Source of the DNA: Eudorina sp. 2006-703-Eu-15
Lineage: Eukaryota; Chlorophyta; Chlorophyceae; Chlamydomonadales; Volvocaceae
Direction of reading: 5' to 3'
DNA length: 64,000 bases
Assembly (NCBI GenBank): GCA_003117195.1
Contig: BDSI01000023.1
Span: 806,001 to 870,000 of the forward strand
Shown here: positions 1-13,848 of the stretch, one piece after another
Layout of the letters: every line of letters begins with the position of its first letter
Position numbering within the stretch: the first letter of the stretch is position 1
The notes under the pieces: generated by a model
Database searches by the model: none
The model's input: the letters and a program-made list of their open reading frames with translations, nothing else
Told to the model about the DNA's origin: nothing
Program-made: the position numbers and the translations under genes

Positions 1-264
1 CCTCCGGGCGGAATTGGACGGCGAGCGGCTGCGACCCGCGCTGGTTGGGTCCTTATGGTGGAGGCGGTGGGATGCCGGGTGCAGGAAGATAGGCCCCCGG
101 CAGGAAAACAACAGGGGCTGGCTCCCGCGACTTCCACGCCATTCCGCCGTCGGTCGCGGGGATGACCTTCGGGCGATAGCGCCTCCAGCGGCCATCCTAG
201 ACAGTCCGAACCCTCCGCCCACCACTGCACCCCGCCCGGCCCGGCTCCACCCCGCACCGCCCAG

Positions 265-3200
265 GGTCTGCCGTACGTGTACGGCATCACGTCCTCTCTC
301 GGGCTGTACGGGACGGCTGCGCTGAAAGCCATGCTGCTGAGCGGCGTCCTGAGGGTGGCGCTGGTGTGGCAGCCCGACGGGGACAGCGACCCACTGGCGG
401 CGGCGGTGTGCGCCGGGGTGCTGGCGGCGCTGCCCGTACTGCAGCAGCTCCGACCCAGCATGCAGCTGTACAAGCACCCGTACAACTCGACGGACGCCGC
501 CACGCCGGGGTTCTTCCCTGGCGTGGTGGCGACGGCGCTGGATGCCGGGGTGCAGGCGCTGGTGGGCTGCGGGCCGCCTGCCGCGGCGGCGGCAATGGCG
601 GAGGCGGTGCTGGCGGAGGAGGCGGCGGGGCGGCTGCTGGCGGCGGTGTTCCTGGTGGACGGGTTGGCGCAGCCCGGCTTTCTGCAGACCGCGGGCGGCC
701 TGCCGTACGGCCTGTCGGCGACGCAATGGAGCGCGGTCGCGCAGTACGGCGACTGGTTCTTCGGGCCGGCGACGACGTACGGCACCCAGTTCGCGGCGTG
801 GGCGGACAGGCCGCCAGACGCGGACGCGGCGGGCGCGTCGGCGGCGGCGCTGACGCTGGCGATGGCGGTCCGCGAGGCCTTCGCGCTGTGCAACATCAGC
901 ACGGACGTGGCGGCGCAGGGCGACGTGCAGCGGCTGCTGTTCGACCCGACGGCGCTATCCTGCGGGCCGCCGGGCTGGATAGGCACCGGGGGGAGGAACA
1001 CGACCGCGGCCGGCGGCGGCGACGGCGGCAGTGGGCTCGACACCGAGGTCTTGGCTGCGGGCAACCTGCTGCCCTTCTCCGCGGCCGCCGCGGGGGCGTC
1101 TGCCGCAGCCCAGCTGGCGCTGCTCAACGCCACCGGGTATGGGCTGGTGATGAAGTCGCTGCTGGCGCGCCGCGTGGACACTTTCTATGGGCCGGTGGGT
1201 GGGTTTCGAGGGCAACTGACCCGCCGCCGCCCGCCGTGTGTATTAAGAGGACTGTGTGTTTAGGAAAGGAGACGGTGTGTTTAGGAGGAGCCCACCCGAG
1301 CCACCCAGGTCCATAGGGTTGGGAAGGTCGGGAAGGGGAAGACGGAAAACAAGCGCTGGGTGTGGAGAGGGGGCAGGGACAGCGATTCGGCAGGCCAGGG
1401 AGGGGGTAAGGGGGTTTGGGGTTGCCGCGATGTGCGAGGTGGTGAATTGCACAGCGTGGTCTAGAAGAGCACACGGGCACCGCTACCACCTGCTTGCGTG
1501 GTGCGTGCTGGGGGGCGGCGGCGTGGAGTCGGCACCCCAGGTTGGTGAGCCTGGGGCAACAAGAGAGTGCAGGGCGGTCATGTTTACGGGGCAGTGGGAG
1601 ATGCGGGTTGGGAGGCGCGGCTGGCTGGGGGAAGCCTGAGGCTGCGGAACAGAAGAGCGCCGGGGGTGGGGCCTGGGCGGTGCAGGGCAGGCCGGGTCAG
1701 GCAGGGCGGGTGGAGTTGCTTCCGTCCACGCTCCCTCCCCGCGCCTTGGATTCGCCCGGATGCGCCCTTTGCCCCTCGTCCCCCGGGTGCTGCTGTTGCT
1801 GTCGTCGGCCCGCACGACCATCCCCCCTTATCAATTTTCCCCCACACCACCCCCCGCACCGCACCGCACCGCACCCCGGCCCCGTCGTCGGCGGCCCGCA
1901 GGTGGAGTTCAACTGGCAGCGGCGCAACATCGCCAAGCAGCCCCTCACCACCCAGGTGCTGCCGGCGGCCTCCCCGGCCCCGGCCCCGTCGGGCGCCACC
2001 TCCGGCCTCCCGCCCTCCCCCGGGGGTTACCTCTACACGGTGGAGGTGGTGCAGCCGCTCGAGGCCGCCAGCGCGCTGCTGGTGATGCCGGTGCCTCACC
2101 CGGCGGCCCAGGTGAGAGGGGCGCTGGGGGCAGGGTACCGCCTTGCCGCCCCGCACCTGGGAGGTTACACCACCCGCGCCCATCGCCGCTCCTCGGCCCC
2201 CCTCCCCCCGATTTACTATAACCCCCCTCCTCATTCGCCTGATCTCGCGCCGTCCCCATTGCTGCCCCGCGGGCCCCCCGGCCCTACCCTGGGTCGTCCT
2301 GGGTTCGTTCATTGCATTTAACCGCCCGACCCTGCGGCGGCCCCTGCCCCAGTCGGACGAGGGGGGCCGGGCGCTGGGCGCTGGCTCCATTGTGGGTATC
2401 GTGCTGGCTGGGCTGCTGGTGCTGCTGGCGGTGCTGGCCGTGGCGCTGGTGCACAGGCGGCAGCGGCTGAGGCACCGCAACCTGTTCGGCCAGGTAAGGG
2501 GGCAGGAACGGAGGGTACGGGCGCAGGAGCGGAGGGCAAGGGAGATCGGGAACGAAGCAGGAGAATAGACTTAGAACGAGAGGGGGGGTAGGGCAGTGGC
2601 TGGGCCCGGGTCGGGAAACGGGGGGCCCCGACAGCCGTTTGGTCCGACTCCGGCCCGGTTTGGGACGGCGGTGTACGGACACGGCGCTTGGGAGTGCGCT
2701 GTAGGTAGCGGGTTTGCGATGTGCGGATTCACTTCGGGGGTCGGTGCGGGTCGCGCCCTGGCCCCGGCCGGGAAGCTGCACAGCGCCCCCTTCGCCCTAG
2801 ACCTGTTTATTCGTGTAGTCCCCTCGCCCTGCCGCCTACCCATGTGGCCACACCTCTCTCCAGGGCCCCTGTTTGGTTCCCAGGTTGGTGTTCTCATTCC
2901 CCTCCGGCCGTCCCCCCTTCCGGCCCTTCCCTCGAGTCCGCAGGTCCGGGCCCCGGGGGTGAGCCCCCACACCACCCTGTGCATCACCGACATAGAGGGC
3001 AGCACGGTGAGGGCGGGGGGTGGCGGGGAGGAGGTGGGGGTGGGAAAGGGGGGAGGTGGCGGCGTGGCGTGATCCGGGGGTGGCAGGGCACCAGTGGTGC
3101 GCGGGGGTGTGCAGGGGGGTCAGTCAGTCAGTCAGTCGCGTCCCTCTGGGTTCGGAAAGGAGCAACGTACGGCACAGCGCCATATGAGGGGCTCGGTGAT

Positions 3201-6200
3201 GGGGGTTGTGTGCGTGGTGCGGTGTATCCTGGTGTGGGCGTCGGTGTGGGTGGGGAGGCGCAGACAGTGTCCCGCAGCGGCCGCAGCTGGGGCCCGAGAG
3301 GGGCTGCGGGTGGCTGGGGCGGTGGGGGTGCAGTGCCGGCGACCTCGTCTCTGCCCCCCGCTCTTCCCCTTATGCCCCCGCTCTGTCCCCCCAGTCATCC
3401 GCCCACTCAAGGTGTGTCGGAGTCATTGATCGGATCGTACAACTGTGTATCTGCCGCCGCTACCAGCGCTGCTGTGACCACTTGGAATTTTCCTTCACGC
3501 ACTGCGCTCATTACTGCTGGGCGGTATCAGGGGGCCTCTCCGGCCGCGTTCATGGCGCATGTCGCACCCCGCTGCACCCCCCGGCCCGCCTGACTGCATG
3601 CGACCCCGGGCCCGCCCGCCGGCCCCCCTGGGCCCTCCGCGTTCACAGACTCTGTGGGAGACCCTGCCCGCCAGCGTCATGGAGGAGGCCATGGAGGTGC
3701 ATGGTGGGTGAGGGGGGGGAGGAGTTGGGGTGGGGGGGTCAGGGGCGGCGGGGTGAGTGAGAGGAGCGGCTGCTGTTGCGGCTGCTGCAGGAGAGACGTC
3801 CGCAGCAGTGCGAGGGGCCTCCTCCCTCCCTGGCCCCCTCCCCCCGCTTTCCTGCTGGGCTCCAGGTTCAGCGCCCAGGGCGTTCGAACCCGCTTTCTGC
3901 GCCCGCGTGCCCCTTGTCGTGACCTGCCCCTGCGCCCTCCCGAACTCTCCGCCGCGTCAAGCTGCCCCTCACCCTCTCCCCCGTGTCATGCAAGACAGCA
4001 AGGCCGCAACAAATGCTTCGTACCTGTCTTACCCCCATTCGCTGTACCCCCTCCTCCCCCTCTCCCCTCTACCAATTTCCTATACCCCTCCTCCCCTCCC
4101 CCCTCCCTTACCCCTCGTCCCCCCTGACCGTCCGGGGGGCTCTCCGCCGGCCAGACGCCACCATCCGCAGCCTGGCGGCGCTCCATGACGGCTACGAGTC
4201 CGCCAACGAGGGCGGTGAGGCGGAGAGGGGCCCCGGGCTGGGGGGAAATTGGGTTGGGTTGTGCGGGTGGCGGATGTGGGGTGCAGGGGTATAGTGCAAC
4301 TGTCCGGCCCAGTCGGATCGTCCTCGCAGCCGGGGCGGCGTTGGAGGGCGCGACGGGTGCGGGTCGGCCGTCCAGTGCCGTGTTGGGGCTGCCACTGCCT
4401 GTTCGGGTGCACCACCGCGCCGCACTCCACCGTTGCCGTCACGGTTATCACCACCGCACCTGCCACCACCCTCCCTCCCTGCAAGCATAGCAATTTCCTA
4501 TATCCCTCCCTGCTGCCCCTGCCACCCCTCCCCCCTCCCTGCCCGCAGACTCGTTCGTGTTGGCCTTCCACCACCCCTTCGACGCGGTGCTGTTCGCCGT
4601 CAAGGCGCAACAGCACCTGCTGCTCGCCAGCTGGCCGGATGCGCTGCTGCGCCACGAAAAGGTACGGCATACACACACACATACACACGTCGCAGTTCTT
4701 TCCGTGACCCCGAACGCAAACACCCCCCCACACACACGCCCAGCGCCCACGCCCCCCAACCACACACACGCAAGCGCGCACACCTCTCGGCACCATCGAC
4801 GCCTCTGGTGCACCTCTCCATGCACCTCGGTAGTTCCGTGCACACGAGCGGAGGATTGGGTCGCCCTCCAGGCATCACATCACCTCCAGGGCCCCCTCAC
4901 CCCCACATCACCTCCAGGCCCCCTCACCCCCACATCACCTCCAGGCCCCCTCACCCCCACATCACCTCCAGGGCCCCCTCACCCCCACATCACCTCCAGG
5001 GCCCCCTCACCCCTACATCCAACGGATGCGGGCCGCCCCTCCCGACTCCCCCCGGCGCCGCTGCCCTCCCCTCGCAGCCCCTCCTCAGCCCCTCCCCCTG
5101 CCCGCGACCCCCCCAACCGCCCTGCACGCCCAGCCCCTCCCCCCTTACTGTACTGTTCTTTCCAGTCGAACCGTCGCTCTGGCAGCAGCGCAGTTTAAAA
5201 ATGTCTGCCCTTTGCCTACACCCTCCCCTCGGTCCCCGCCCTTTCCCCAGGCCGAGGTGGTGTCCATGACGCTGGTCAACGACAACTCGCTGCTCTCCTC
5301 CGTGTGCCAGCTGTCCGCCTGGTGCGCCCAGATGGCCCAGGTGGCGCACTCCAAGGCCATCACCGCGCAGACCATGAGCGGCGGCGGGGTGGGCGTCGGC
5401 GTGGGCGTCGGCGTCAGCACCCGGGGGCTGCTGGGCAGCCCCAGCCTCAACTTCTCGGTGCGCGCCGCCAGCCTGCAGCGCAGCGTCGCCAGCTTCGCGC
5501 GCAGCATGCGGCGCCGAATGACCAGCTTCACGGGGGGGAGCTTCCAGCCCAACACCAGCACGCGGGGGCTCAACGTCAGCCCCAGTCTGGCGGAGATGCG
5601 GCGGAGTAACCCGCTGGCGGCGACGGAATCCGGCATCATGGCGCTCGGCGGCAGCACCAACGGCGGCCGCGGCGGCGGCGGCGGCGGGGGCTTGATGCCG
5701 TCGGCGTCGCAGCCGTCGTGGACGGACGCGGCGGCGGCGCGCAGGGGGGTACCGCTGTCGGCGTTGGAGGCGGCGATGGCGTCGACCGACTGCGGCGGCG
5801 GCGGCGCAAGCGGGACAGGGTACGACACGGGTGGAAACGTGGCGCCTGGCGGGGCGGCGGCGGCGGGGTGCGGCGGCATGTCGCTGGAGGACCTGGCGGC
5901 GGCGGTAGTGGCGGCGGCGGCGGCGGAGTCGGGCTCGCCGCTGCCCGCCCCGGGTCTGTTGCGTACCGGTTGCCAGTCACCCAGCCCCGCCCCAGGCAGC
6001 GGCGGCGGCGGGGGAGGGGGAGGGGGAGAAGCCCCTGGTTCCGGAGCTTATGGTCTGCGGGCCGCTGACAGGCGGTTGTCCCTGGGCCAGGTGTTACCGG
6101 GGATGGGCGGTGGGGGCCTCGGCTCTGGGAGCCCGGGGGGAGCCGTGGGGCCGTCGGGGTGGCCCGTCAGCGCGGCCTCGCCGCCGCTGCCGCCGCTGCA

Positions 6201-9200
6201 GGCGGCCCCGGTGTCGCCGTCGCCGCGCCGGGCGATGCGCCCGCGGCCGGCGGCGTCGCTGTCGTACAGCAGCATGCTGCAGCTGAAGGCGCGGTCCGCC
6301 TGCGCTGGCGGCGGCGGCGGCGGCGGGAGTGACGGCGGCAGCGGCGGCCCCGGGCTGCCGCGCATGTCGGTGTCGCCGCTGGTGGGCACCTTCTCCGCGG
6401 GGCCCTCCCCCCTCTCGCTGGCGCCCTCCGTCCCGCACCCACCCCCGCACCCGCCCCAGCACCACTTCTACAGCTCCCCAAAGGACCGACTCCATCCCCA
6501 ACCCCAGCTGTCGAGCACCTCAGCCATTGACAGCAACCAATACCGCCGAGCGGGAGGTCAGGACGTCGGCAGTAACATCAACGTCAACAACAGCAATCAC
6601 GACCGGGGCAGCGGCGGCGGCGGCGCCGCCGTCGTCGTCTCGAGCGACGACGATCCCACCCTCCGCCGGGGCATCCAGACCGTTGGCAGCGGCGGTGACT
6701 GCAACTGCAACAACAACCACGGCAACAATGACGTCGACCCCGCCGCCGCCGCCGCCGATCACGTGGGCTGCCGCCCTCCCTTCCCCTCCCGGGCCATCAG
6801 CACGCACTCCGTCCGGAGCATCAGCGTCAGCGTGGGACAGCACCTCGCGAGGGCCGCAGGCACCGATGGCAGCTCCGACGACATGGCCCAGCAGCAGCCG
6901 CAGCCGCACGTCAGCTTCAACGGCTTCCCGCCCCCCGCGGTGGTGGTGGCGCTAGTGGGGCAGTGTGGTGGGTCGTCTGTGGGGGGGGTGGCGACGGCCG
7001 GCCCCGCGAGCGGGCGGCGCGAGGACGACGACGGCACCACGACTGCGTTGGCACTCCCGCCCGCGCCCGCCCCCTCCCCACCAGCGCTAACAAGAGCATT
7101 AACACCACCAGCAGCACCAACACTAACACCAGCAGCACCAGCAGCAGCAGCAGGAGCCAGGAAAGCAGCTTCATCAGGGGCGGCGGCTGGGATCAGTGGC
7201 GTGGCGGCCGTTGCTCCGGGGCCCTCGCTGGTGGCTCAGGGGGAAGGTTGGGGCCAAGGCCCGGGTCAGGGCCCGGGCGGCGGTGGCGGTGGCGGTGGCG
7301 GCGCAGGGGCGCCCAGCTCGGGGACCCTGTCCCGGCGGCTGTTGGCGCTTCTGGCCGGGGAGCCCTCCCTGGTCTCCCCTTCCCGCTCCCCGCCCTCCTC
7401 CCCCTCCCCCTCCCCCGGGCTACAGAGCCTCCGCGCGGACACCGGCACCCGCAACCTACCGCACCACCACCACCACCTATACCACCAACAACAACAAAGA
7501 CAACAACAACACCCACAGGTGCCCGCGCGCGGTCTCTATCTTTTCGTTTGCTCTGCAGGTACCGCGCCCCGTAAGTATACTGCGTTATGCTGGGTGTGCC
7601 CGGGTTCGTTCTGCGGGTTTATTTATTTTTCTCAATTTAACCCACAGGTGCATCAGGAGGTAGCCGCCGCAGCAGCCGCAGCCCCCGAGAGCGCGACGCT
7701 GCTGGCCACTCCCTTCACGGGGCTGCACCTGATGCCGGTGCCGTCGCGGCCGTCCGAGTCGGGGCCCACGTCGGGGCAGCTGACGGGGCCGCAGGGCACC
7801 GCGGCCCGGGCGTCACTCAGTTCGGCGACGGGAACCGTCGTACAGGCCGCGGGAGTGACGGAGGAGGTGGCGCCGCTGACGGGCAGCGGCGGGCCGGGCG
7901 GTGGGGGCAGTGCGGGGACCGCCGGAGGCGGCGGGGGCGGCGGCGGGGGCGGGGGCGGGGCCGGCAGCGGGCGGCTGTTGAAGACCCCCTCGGAGCGGAT
8001 GGCGGGCAGCGTGTTGGCGGGGCCACCGCGGGCTCCGGTCAGTGGCGGACTCCCCGCCGCACCGCCGGCCCCCAGCAGTCTGGTCGCAGCCCCCGGCTGG
8101 CGGGGCATGGTAACACACTTCAGGTGAGAGGGGGGAAGTGGGCTCGGGGGGGGTCTAGTGACCCGGTGGAGCAGCGCATGTTCATGACCGTCCCTCTCCT
8201 TCTGCCGTACCGCCATCGTCGTACTGCTCAGCTCGGGTCCTCTATCTCCAGGTCGAGCAATCGGGGACGGCCCAGGTGGGTTGGGGGCCCCCCTTCCCGC
8301 CAGTGGGTTGGGCCCCCCCCCTCCGCAGTTTGGATATGTCTTTCCTATACCCCCCTCCGGCCCCCCCCCCCCGCCCACACCCTCCGGCCCCCCCGGCCCC
8401 CCCTGCCCCTCCTCCCCCGTCCCGCAGGAACAGCGTCCCGGGCGCTGACCTGTCCACGCTGCACTCGTGTACCTCCTCGCAGCACCAGGCCCGACTGGCG
8501 GCCCTGGGGCAGATGGGGCTGCAGCCGGAGGACCTGGCCTCGCCCCAGCTGGTGGGGGACCGGGGGCACGGCGGCGGCGCGGCGGGCGGCGGGGGCTTGG
8601 GCCCCGCCCTGCTCAAGAACAACGTGCTGGGCAAGCTGCTGATGAGCATGTTCAGGTGGGGGCAGGGGGAAGGAGGAGGCGGTCGGCGGAGGGGCTCCCA
8701 GCGAACAGCATGCCAGGGGGGTTTGGGAAATTGGTAGACATTTTCGAACTGCCAGGCGGGGAGAGGAGCGCAATGAATGCACCCTGGCGATCACCACCAA
8801 AGCCACCACCAACACCAACACCAAAACCACCAAAACCACCAACACCACCATCGCGTTGTTGCGTTGAAACGCTCCGCTCACAGCTTCCCCCCCTGGTGTC
8901 TCGATGCGTTCTCCCGCCCGCCCCCGGGTATTTCTAATACCTCCCCGCCCTGGTCCCAACCCCCCCCGGGCTGCAGGCGGGCGCTGCCCAGCGACCAGCC
9001 CCGCTTCCTGGTGCAGCGGGGCCTCAGGGTGCGCATGGGGCTGCACTCGGGGCTGGAGGACCCGCACGCCATATCCACCAACCAGGCGTCCGGCAGGACA
9101 CAGTACGGAGGTACGGAAGCTGTACGGGGTGTCGTACCGCTGAGGGCGGCACACGGGGCTTGCGCGCTAGTAGCCGTGGGAACGGCAGCTCACCATCCCT

Positions 9201-12200
9201 GTCCCCATCACCACCATCCCCGTCGCCATCTATCGCCATCTATGGCCACCATCACCACCATCATGGCCACCATCACCACCATCATGGCCACCATCACCAC
9301 CATCATGGCCACCATCACCACCATCATGGCCACCATCACCGGACATTCGGCTGCCGTCACTTTGCTTTGCACCGTCTGTCCTTCCTCACCCTGCCACCTC
9401 GAGGTCGATCATGACCTCCTCCTCTCACACCTCCTTTGATGTACGAACAAACCTTTGAGGCCCCCCGGCGAAAGGCTAGACACCCAAACATCCCCCACGA
9501 GCACGCCCGCAGCCCAGCCCCACCAGATGACGGCCTTGCCTCCCCGCCCCCGTCGGTCCCCGGGCCCCGTCGCCGCCCCCACCCCCGCGCCCCCCCCTGG
9601 CCCCCCCCCGCAGGTTCCTTCCAGACCATCGCCAAGCGCACCAGCGACGCCGCCAACGGGGGCCAGATCTGCCTGACCGACGAGACGTACCGGCAGCTGC
9701 CCGCCCGCTCGCTGCTGCACCGCGCCTGGGTGCTGCAGATGGGGCACCACCAGCTGGGGGGGTACGTCTACCCCTTCCCAGTGGAGGACGAGGACAGCGA
9801 GTACCAGCTGTACCAGGTGGGGCAGGGGGGCAGGGAGGGGACGGGCGGGGAGGGGGGGTGTTCGCTGTCTTGATGGGTATGAGGGGGGACAGGGGATGTG
9901 TGGGCGCTTGAAGCACTCGGCAGGGGGACAAGAGTGGTACGATACGGCCCCGGGGGACCGGGAGCCCGTCCTCCGTTCACTCTTTTCGCCTCCACTGACC
10001 CACTGACCTCCGCCCACCGTCCACGTCCTCGCTCACCCACTTTCTTTCCCAACCCTCCCACCCCCGTGCCCCTTCCCCCCTTTTTTCTCCGCCCCCTCTC
10101 CCTCCCCCTCCTCCTCCTCCTCCTCCTCCTCCTCCTCCCCCCAGGTGATCGGCTACGACCTGGCCGTGCGACTGGCCCTGCTCCCCCCCCTGCGCACCCC
10201 CGCTTGCCTCATCAGCGGCGCCCTGTCCGCCCCGGTAGGCTCACTGGCCATCGCCTTCATGTACGTGCACGCGCTGCAGAGCCTCATGAGCTGGAACAGC
10301 GAGGTCACCATGGAGGCGGTGGAGATGTTCCACAGGGTAGGAAGTGTGTGTAAAAGAGAACTGAGCCGCGAGAAGGGTGTGTGTGTGTGTGGGGGGGTAA
10401 GCGGGGTGGGGGATAAGCGGTGGACAGCGGTTTGGTGCTCTTCTGTGGTTTCGAGGCGGAGGCGGAACGGGCGGAGGGGCAGCAGGCGCGGGAGCTCTGT
10501 GGTAAGTAAGCGTTACTGCGTGAGGCCATGCATGATTATTGAAACACCCCGATGGCCACGATCGCCGCCCTCCCCTGTGTGTCGTCACTTCGCTGGAGGT
10601 CCTGGTACAGTGGAGTCTTTATCGGATATTCGCTCTGGCAGCAGCGCAGTATAAATATGTCTACCAATTTCCTATACCCCCCTACCTCCCCCCCCCCCCG
10701 GGTGCAGGTGGCCTCCTACCGGTGCAAGGAGCACGACGGCTACGTGTCCGAGGGGCAGGAGGGTCTGGTGCTGGCGGCCTTCCGGGACCCCGCCCAGGCG
10801 CTGCTGTGGGCCCTCACCACCCAGCAGGCCCTCATACAGCAGCCCTGGGACCCGGAGCTGCTGGTGGGGGGGGGGGGGCCGGGGGGGCGGGAGGGGGGGA
10901 GGTCGGGGAGGTTGGGGGGTGGAAAAAGAAAACAATAAACAAACCGTGGGGGGCAGGGGGTGTGCGTGTGGGTGTGTGGTGAGCGGGGTGAGTCTGTTTT
11001 GAATGAATGAATGCATGAACGTTGTTTGCTGTTTGTAGCGGAGGACACACCTGCCCGTGTGCGTATGAGGAGACTGGGCCGCGAGAAACGAGGAATCGAG
11101 TTCGATCGTCGATGTACATGATAGCACACCGCCCGTGTTTGCGCATGTGCAGCTTCCAACCGTCGTCTGACCAGTGGCTGCCGGCCCTCCCTCTCGACCG
11201 TACATTGTACGACAGGAGCACGAGCTGGCGGAGGAGGTCTCCGTACTGTTGCCCGCGGCCGAGCTCGGGGCGGGGGAGTACGTGCACCCCGTGGGGGCCG
11301 CCGCGGGCGCCCCCAGCCCCTTGCTCACCCAGCTGCTCACCCCCGGGCAACTCGCAAAGGACGTCGTCGCCGATGAAGCCGACGGCGGCAACGCAACCGC
11401 CGCAACGGCTGCCACCGGGGATGGCAGCTCAATCGTACGGCTCAGCACTGGCGGCGGCGGCGGCGCCGCCGCCGCCGCCGCCGGCCCGGTCGCTGAGAGC
11501 GTCACCGTCCACGGCGCCGTCGCGCCGCCGGCGCTCGGCAACGCGGCGAGCTTCGGCATCGGCGCCGCCGTGGCGGAGATGTACGGCATGTACGACGACG
11601 ATGAGGTGCCGCCGGGCATGGTCCGCAAGGTGCTGATGCGCGGGCTGCGCATGCGGGTGGGCATCGACGTGGGGCGGCTCAACGAGAGCATCTCGCCCAC
11701 CAGCTCGGCGGTGGTGTACCGGGGCAAGGCCATGAACAGGGCGGCGAGGATAGGTGAGAGCGAGGGGGAGGGAGGGAGGGGTGGCCTGCCGTACGGCAGG
11801 ATCCCCGGGTCCCATGGGTCAGATTTGCGGGTCGGGGCGAGTTCGGGTCTGTGGGGGCGATGTTCACGGTGAGATGGGAGGGGCGCAGGTCTGGGGGGGG
11901 TTCAAGGGCCGAGGGGTGGGTGAGTGGGTGGGTGGGTGGGTGGGTCATGAGAATGGCGGAAGGGGGTCCCGGGTACAGCAGCGCCGAGTCGAGGAACGCC
12001 CCAGGGTACCCCACGGTACCAGACCCCACCCGACGGCGGCAGTGGAGCGAGGCGGCGCGGAGGGGGCGGGTAGTGGGGTCTTCCGCCCGCGACCCCCGCA
12101 CCCGCACCTCTTGGAAACGGTCGGCCACAACCCCTTCACCCTTCACACCCTCACCCTCCACCAACCCCCCGGGGTCCCTGCCCCCCCCCCCCTCCCCCCT

Positions 12201-12444
12201 CAGGCACGCTGGCCTCCGCCTCCCAGATCTTGTGCAGCGCCGCCGCCTGGCAATACGCCTGCCACAGCCCCTCCGTGGACGTGTCCACCCGCATCACCGC
12301 CGCCAGCCTGGGCCGCCACGTGCTGAGGGGCATATCGGAGCCCATAGAGGTCTTCCACTGCAAACTGAGGGCGCCGCTGGCGGGAGCCCCGCCGGGGGCA
12401 GCAGGGCTGCCGGGGGCGCCGCCCTCTCAGGCGCCCTCCGTCGG

Positions 12445-12479
<35 letters not shown>

Positions 12480-13812
12480 CGGCACACGACAGCGTCGGCG
12501 GCGCCCTGGCGGAGCTGGCGCGGGCCGGCGACAGTATGGCGTCATCCATCGGCCCGGGTTGTGTCCGTCAGCGCATGCGGGAGATGGAGCTCCGGAACCT
12601 GATGCCCGAGTCAGTGCCGCCGTCAGTGGTGGCGATGGCGCTGGGCGCGACGCCGCGGACGTCGGCGGCGCAGCAGCAGCAGCAGCAGTGGCCGCTGGGG
12701 CAGAGGCTGCAACCGCTGGGCCAGCCCGGCGGGGGCGGCGCCGCAGCGGGCTGGTCCCAGGCGCACTGCAAGAGCCAGCAGCTGTCACAGATGCAGCTGC
12801 CTGCAGCGGGGGCAGCCGGGCTCGCGGCCAGGAACAGCGCCGTGTCAGCGCCGCTGCCGCCACCGCTGCCGGCGTCGTTGATGCTCGCGGCGGCAGGGGC
12901 CGCGGCGGCGGAGGCGGGGCAGGGCACGGCGGCGGCGGCGGGAGTCGCCGCTGCCGCGGCCGCTGCCAGCAGCGAGTACGGCGGACGCGCCTCCGTGCCG
13001 GACGCCGGCCACGACGCGGTGGCAAGTCCGGCGCCGGCGGCCTTGCCGATCGCGGAAACAACTCCGCCGTCCTTGACGGCGGCGGTGGCGGCGGCGGCAG
13101 CTTCCGATGCGGAGGTGCCCTTCCTCCGGGCCTCCCTGTCGGTTTGGGACAACCCCGCCCGTAGGCCAACCAGCGGTCCCGGCGCCGCCGGCGGCAGCGC
13201 CGCCGCCGTTACGACCGCCGGCACCCTCATCATGACCCTCGAGGACGACCATCTCTTGTCCGCCGCCGCCGCCGCTGATGGCATCGGCGGCGGCGCCGTC
13301 CGCGGGACCCCGCGCAGCAGCAGGCAGGGGGTCGTGGACCTGCACAGCAGCACCCCCCTCCCCCTCCCCGTCTCCATCTCCCCCTCCCCCTCCCCCTCCC
13401 CGCGGGTGTCGGCGGGGGTCCGTCGCTCCGCCAGTGCGGCCCCCCGCGGCAGCGCGGCAGTGCCGCCGGCCGAAGAGGTCGCCCTCGCCGGCGGAGGCGG
13501 CGGAGGCGTCGACGGCGCCGCCACATCCAGCAGCATCATGCGCATCAGCAACCATGTCGTACTGGCGGACCCTGACGCCGACGCCGGCGCCCACCCCGAC
13601 GACCGGGACCGGGACCGGGATATCCCGCCGGGCAGTACCCGCAGCCGCGGCAGCAGCAGCACCGGCGCCATGCGGCACCACGTGCACCCGCTGCGGATGG
13701 TACGGCACAGCGGCCCGAACATCTTCCTGCGGGAGTTCGGGGGGGTGGCCGCGCGCGGCGGCGCCAGCAGCGGCCCGGGCACCAGCGGTCCCGCCACGCT
13801 GGCCAGTCCCGT

Positions 13813-13848
<36 letters not shown>

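Noticed and set aside
9242..9340. Possible CRISPR-like or His-rich coding repeat
   Set aside because: The units are head-to-tail without spacers, and the phase of the flanking exons (9110 to 9614) places the array in an intron.
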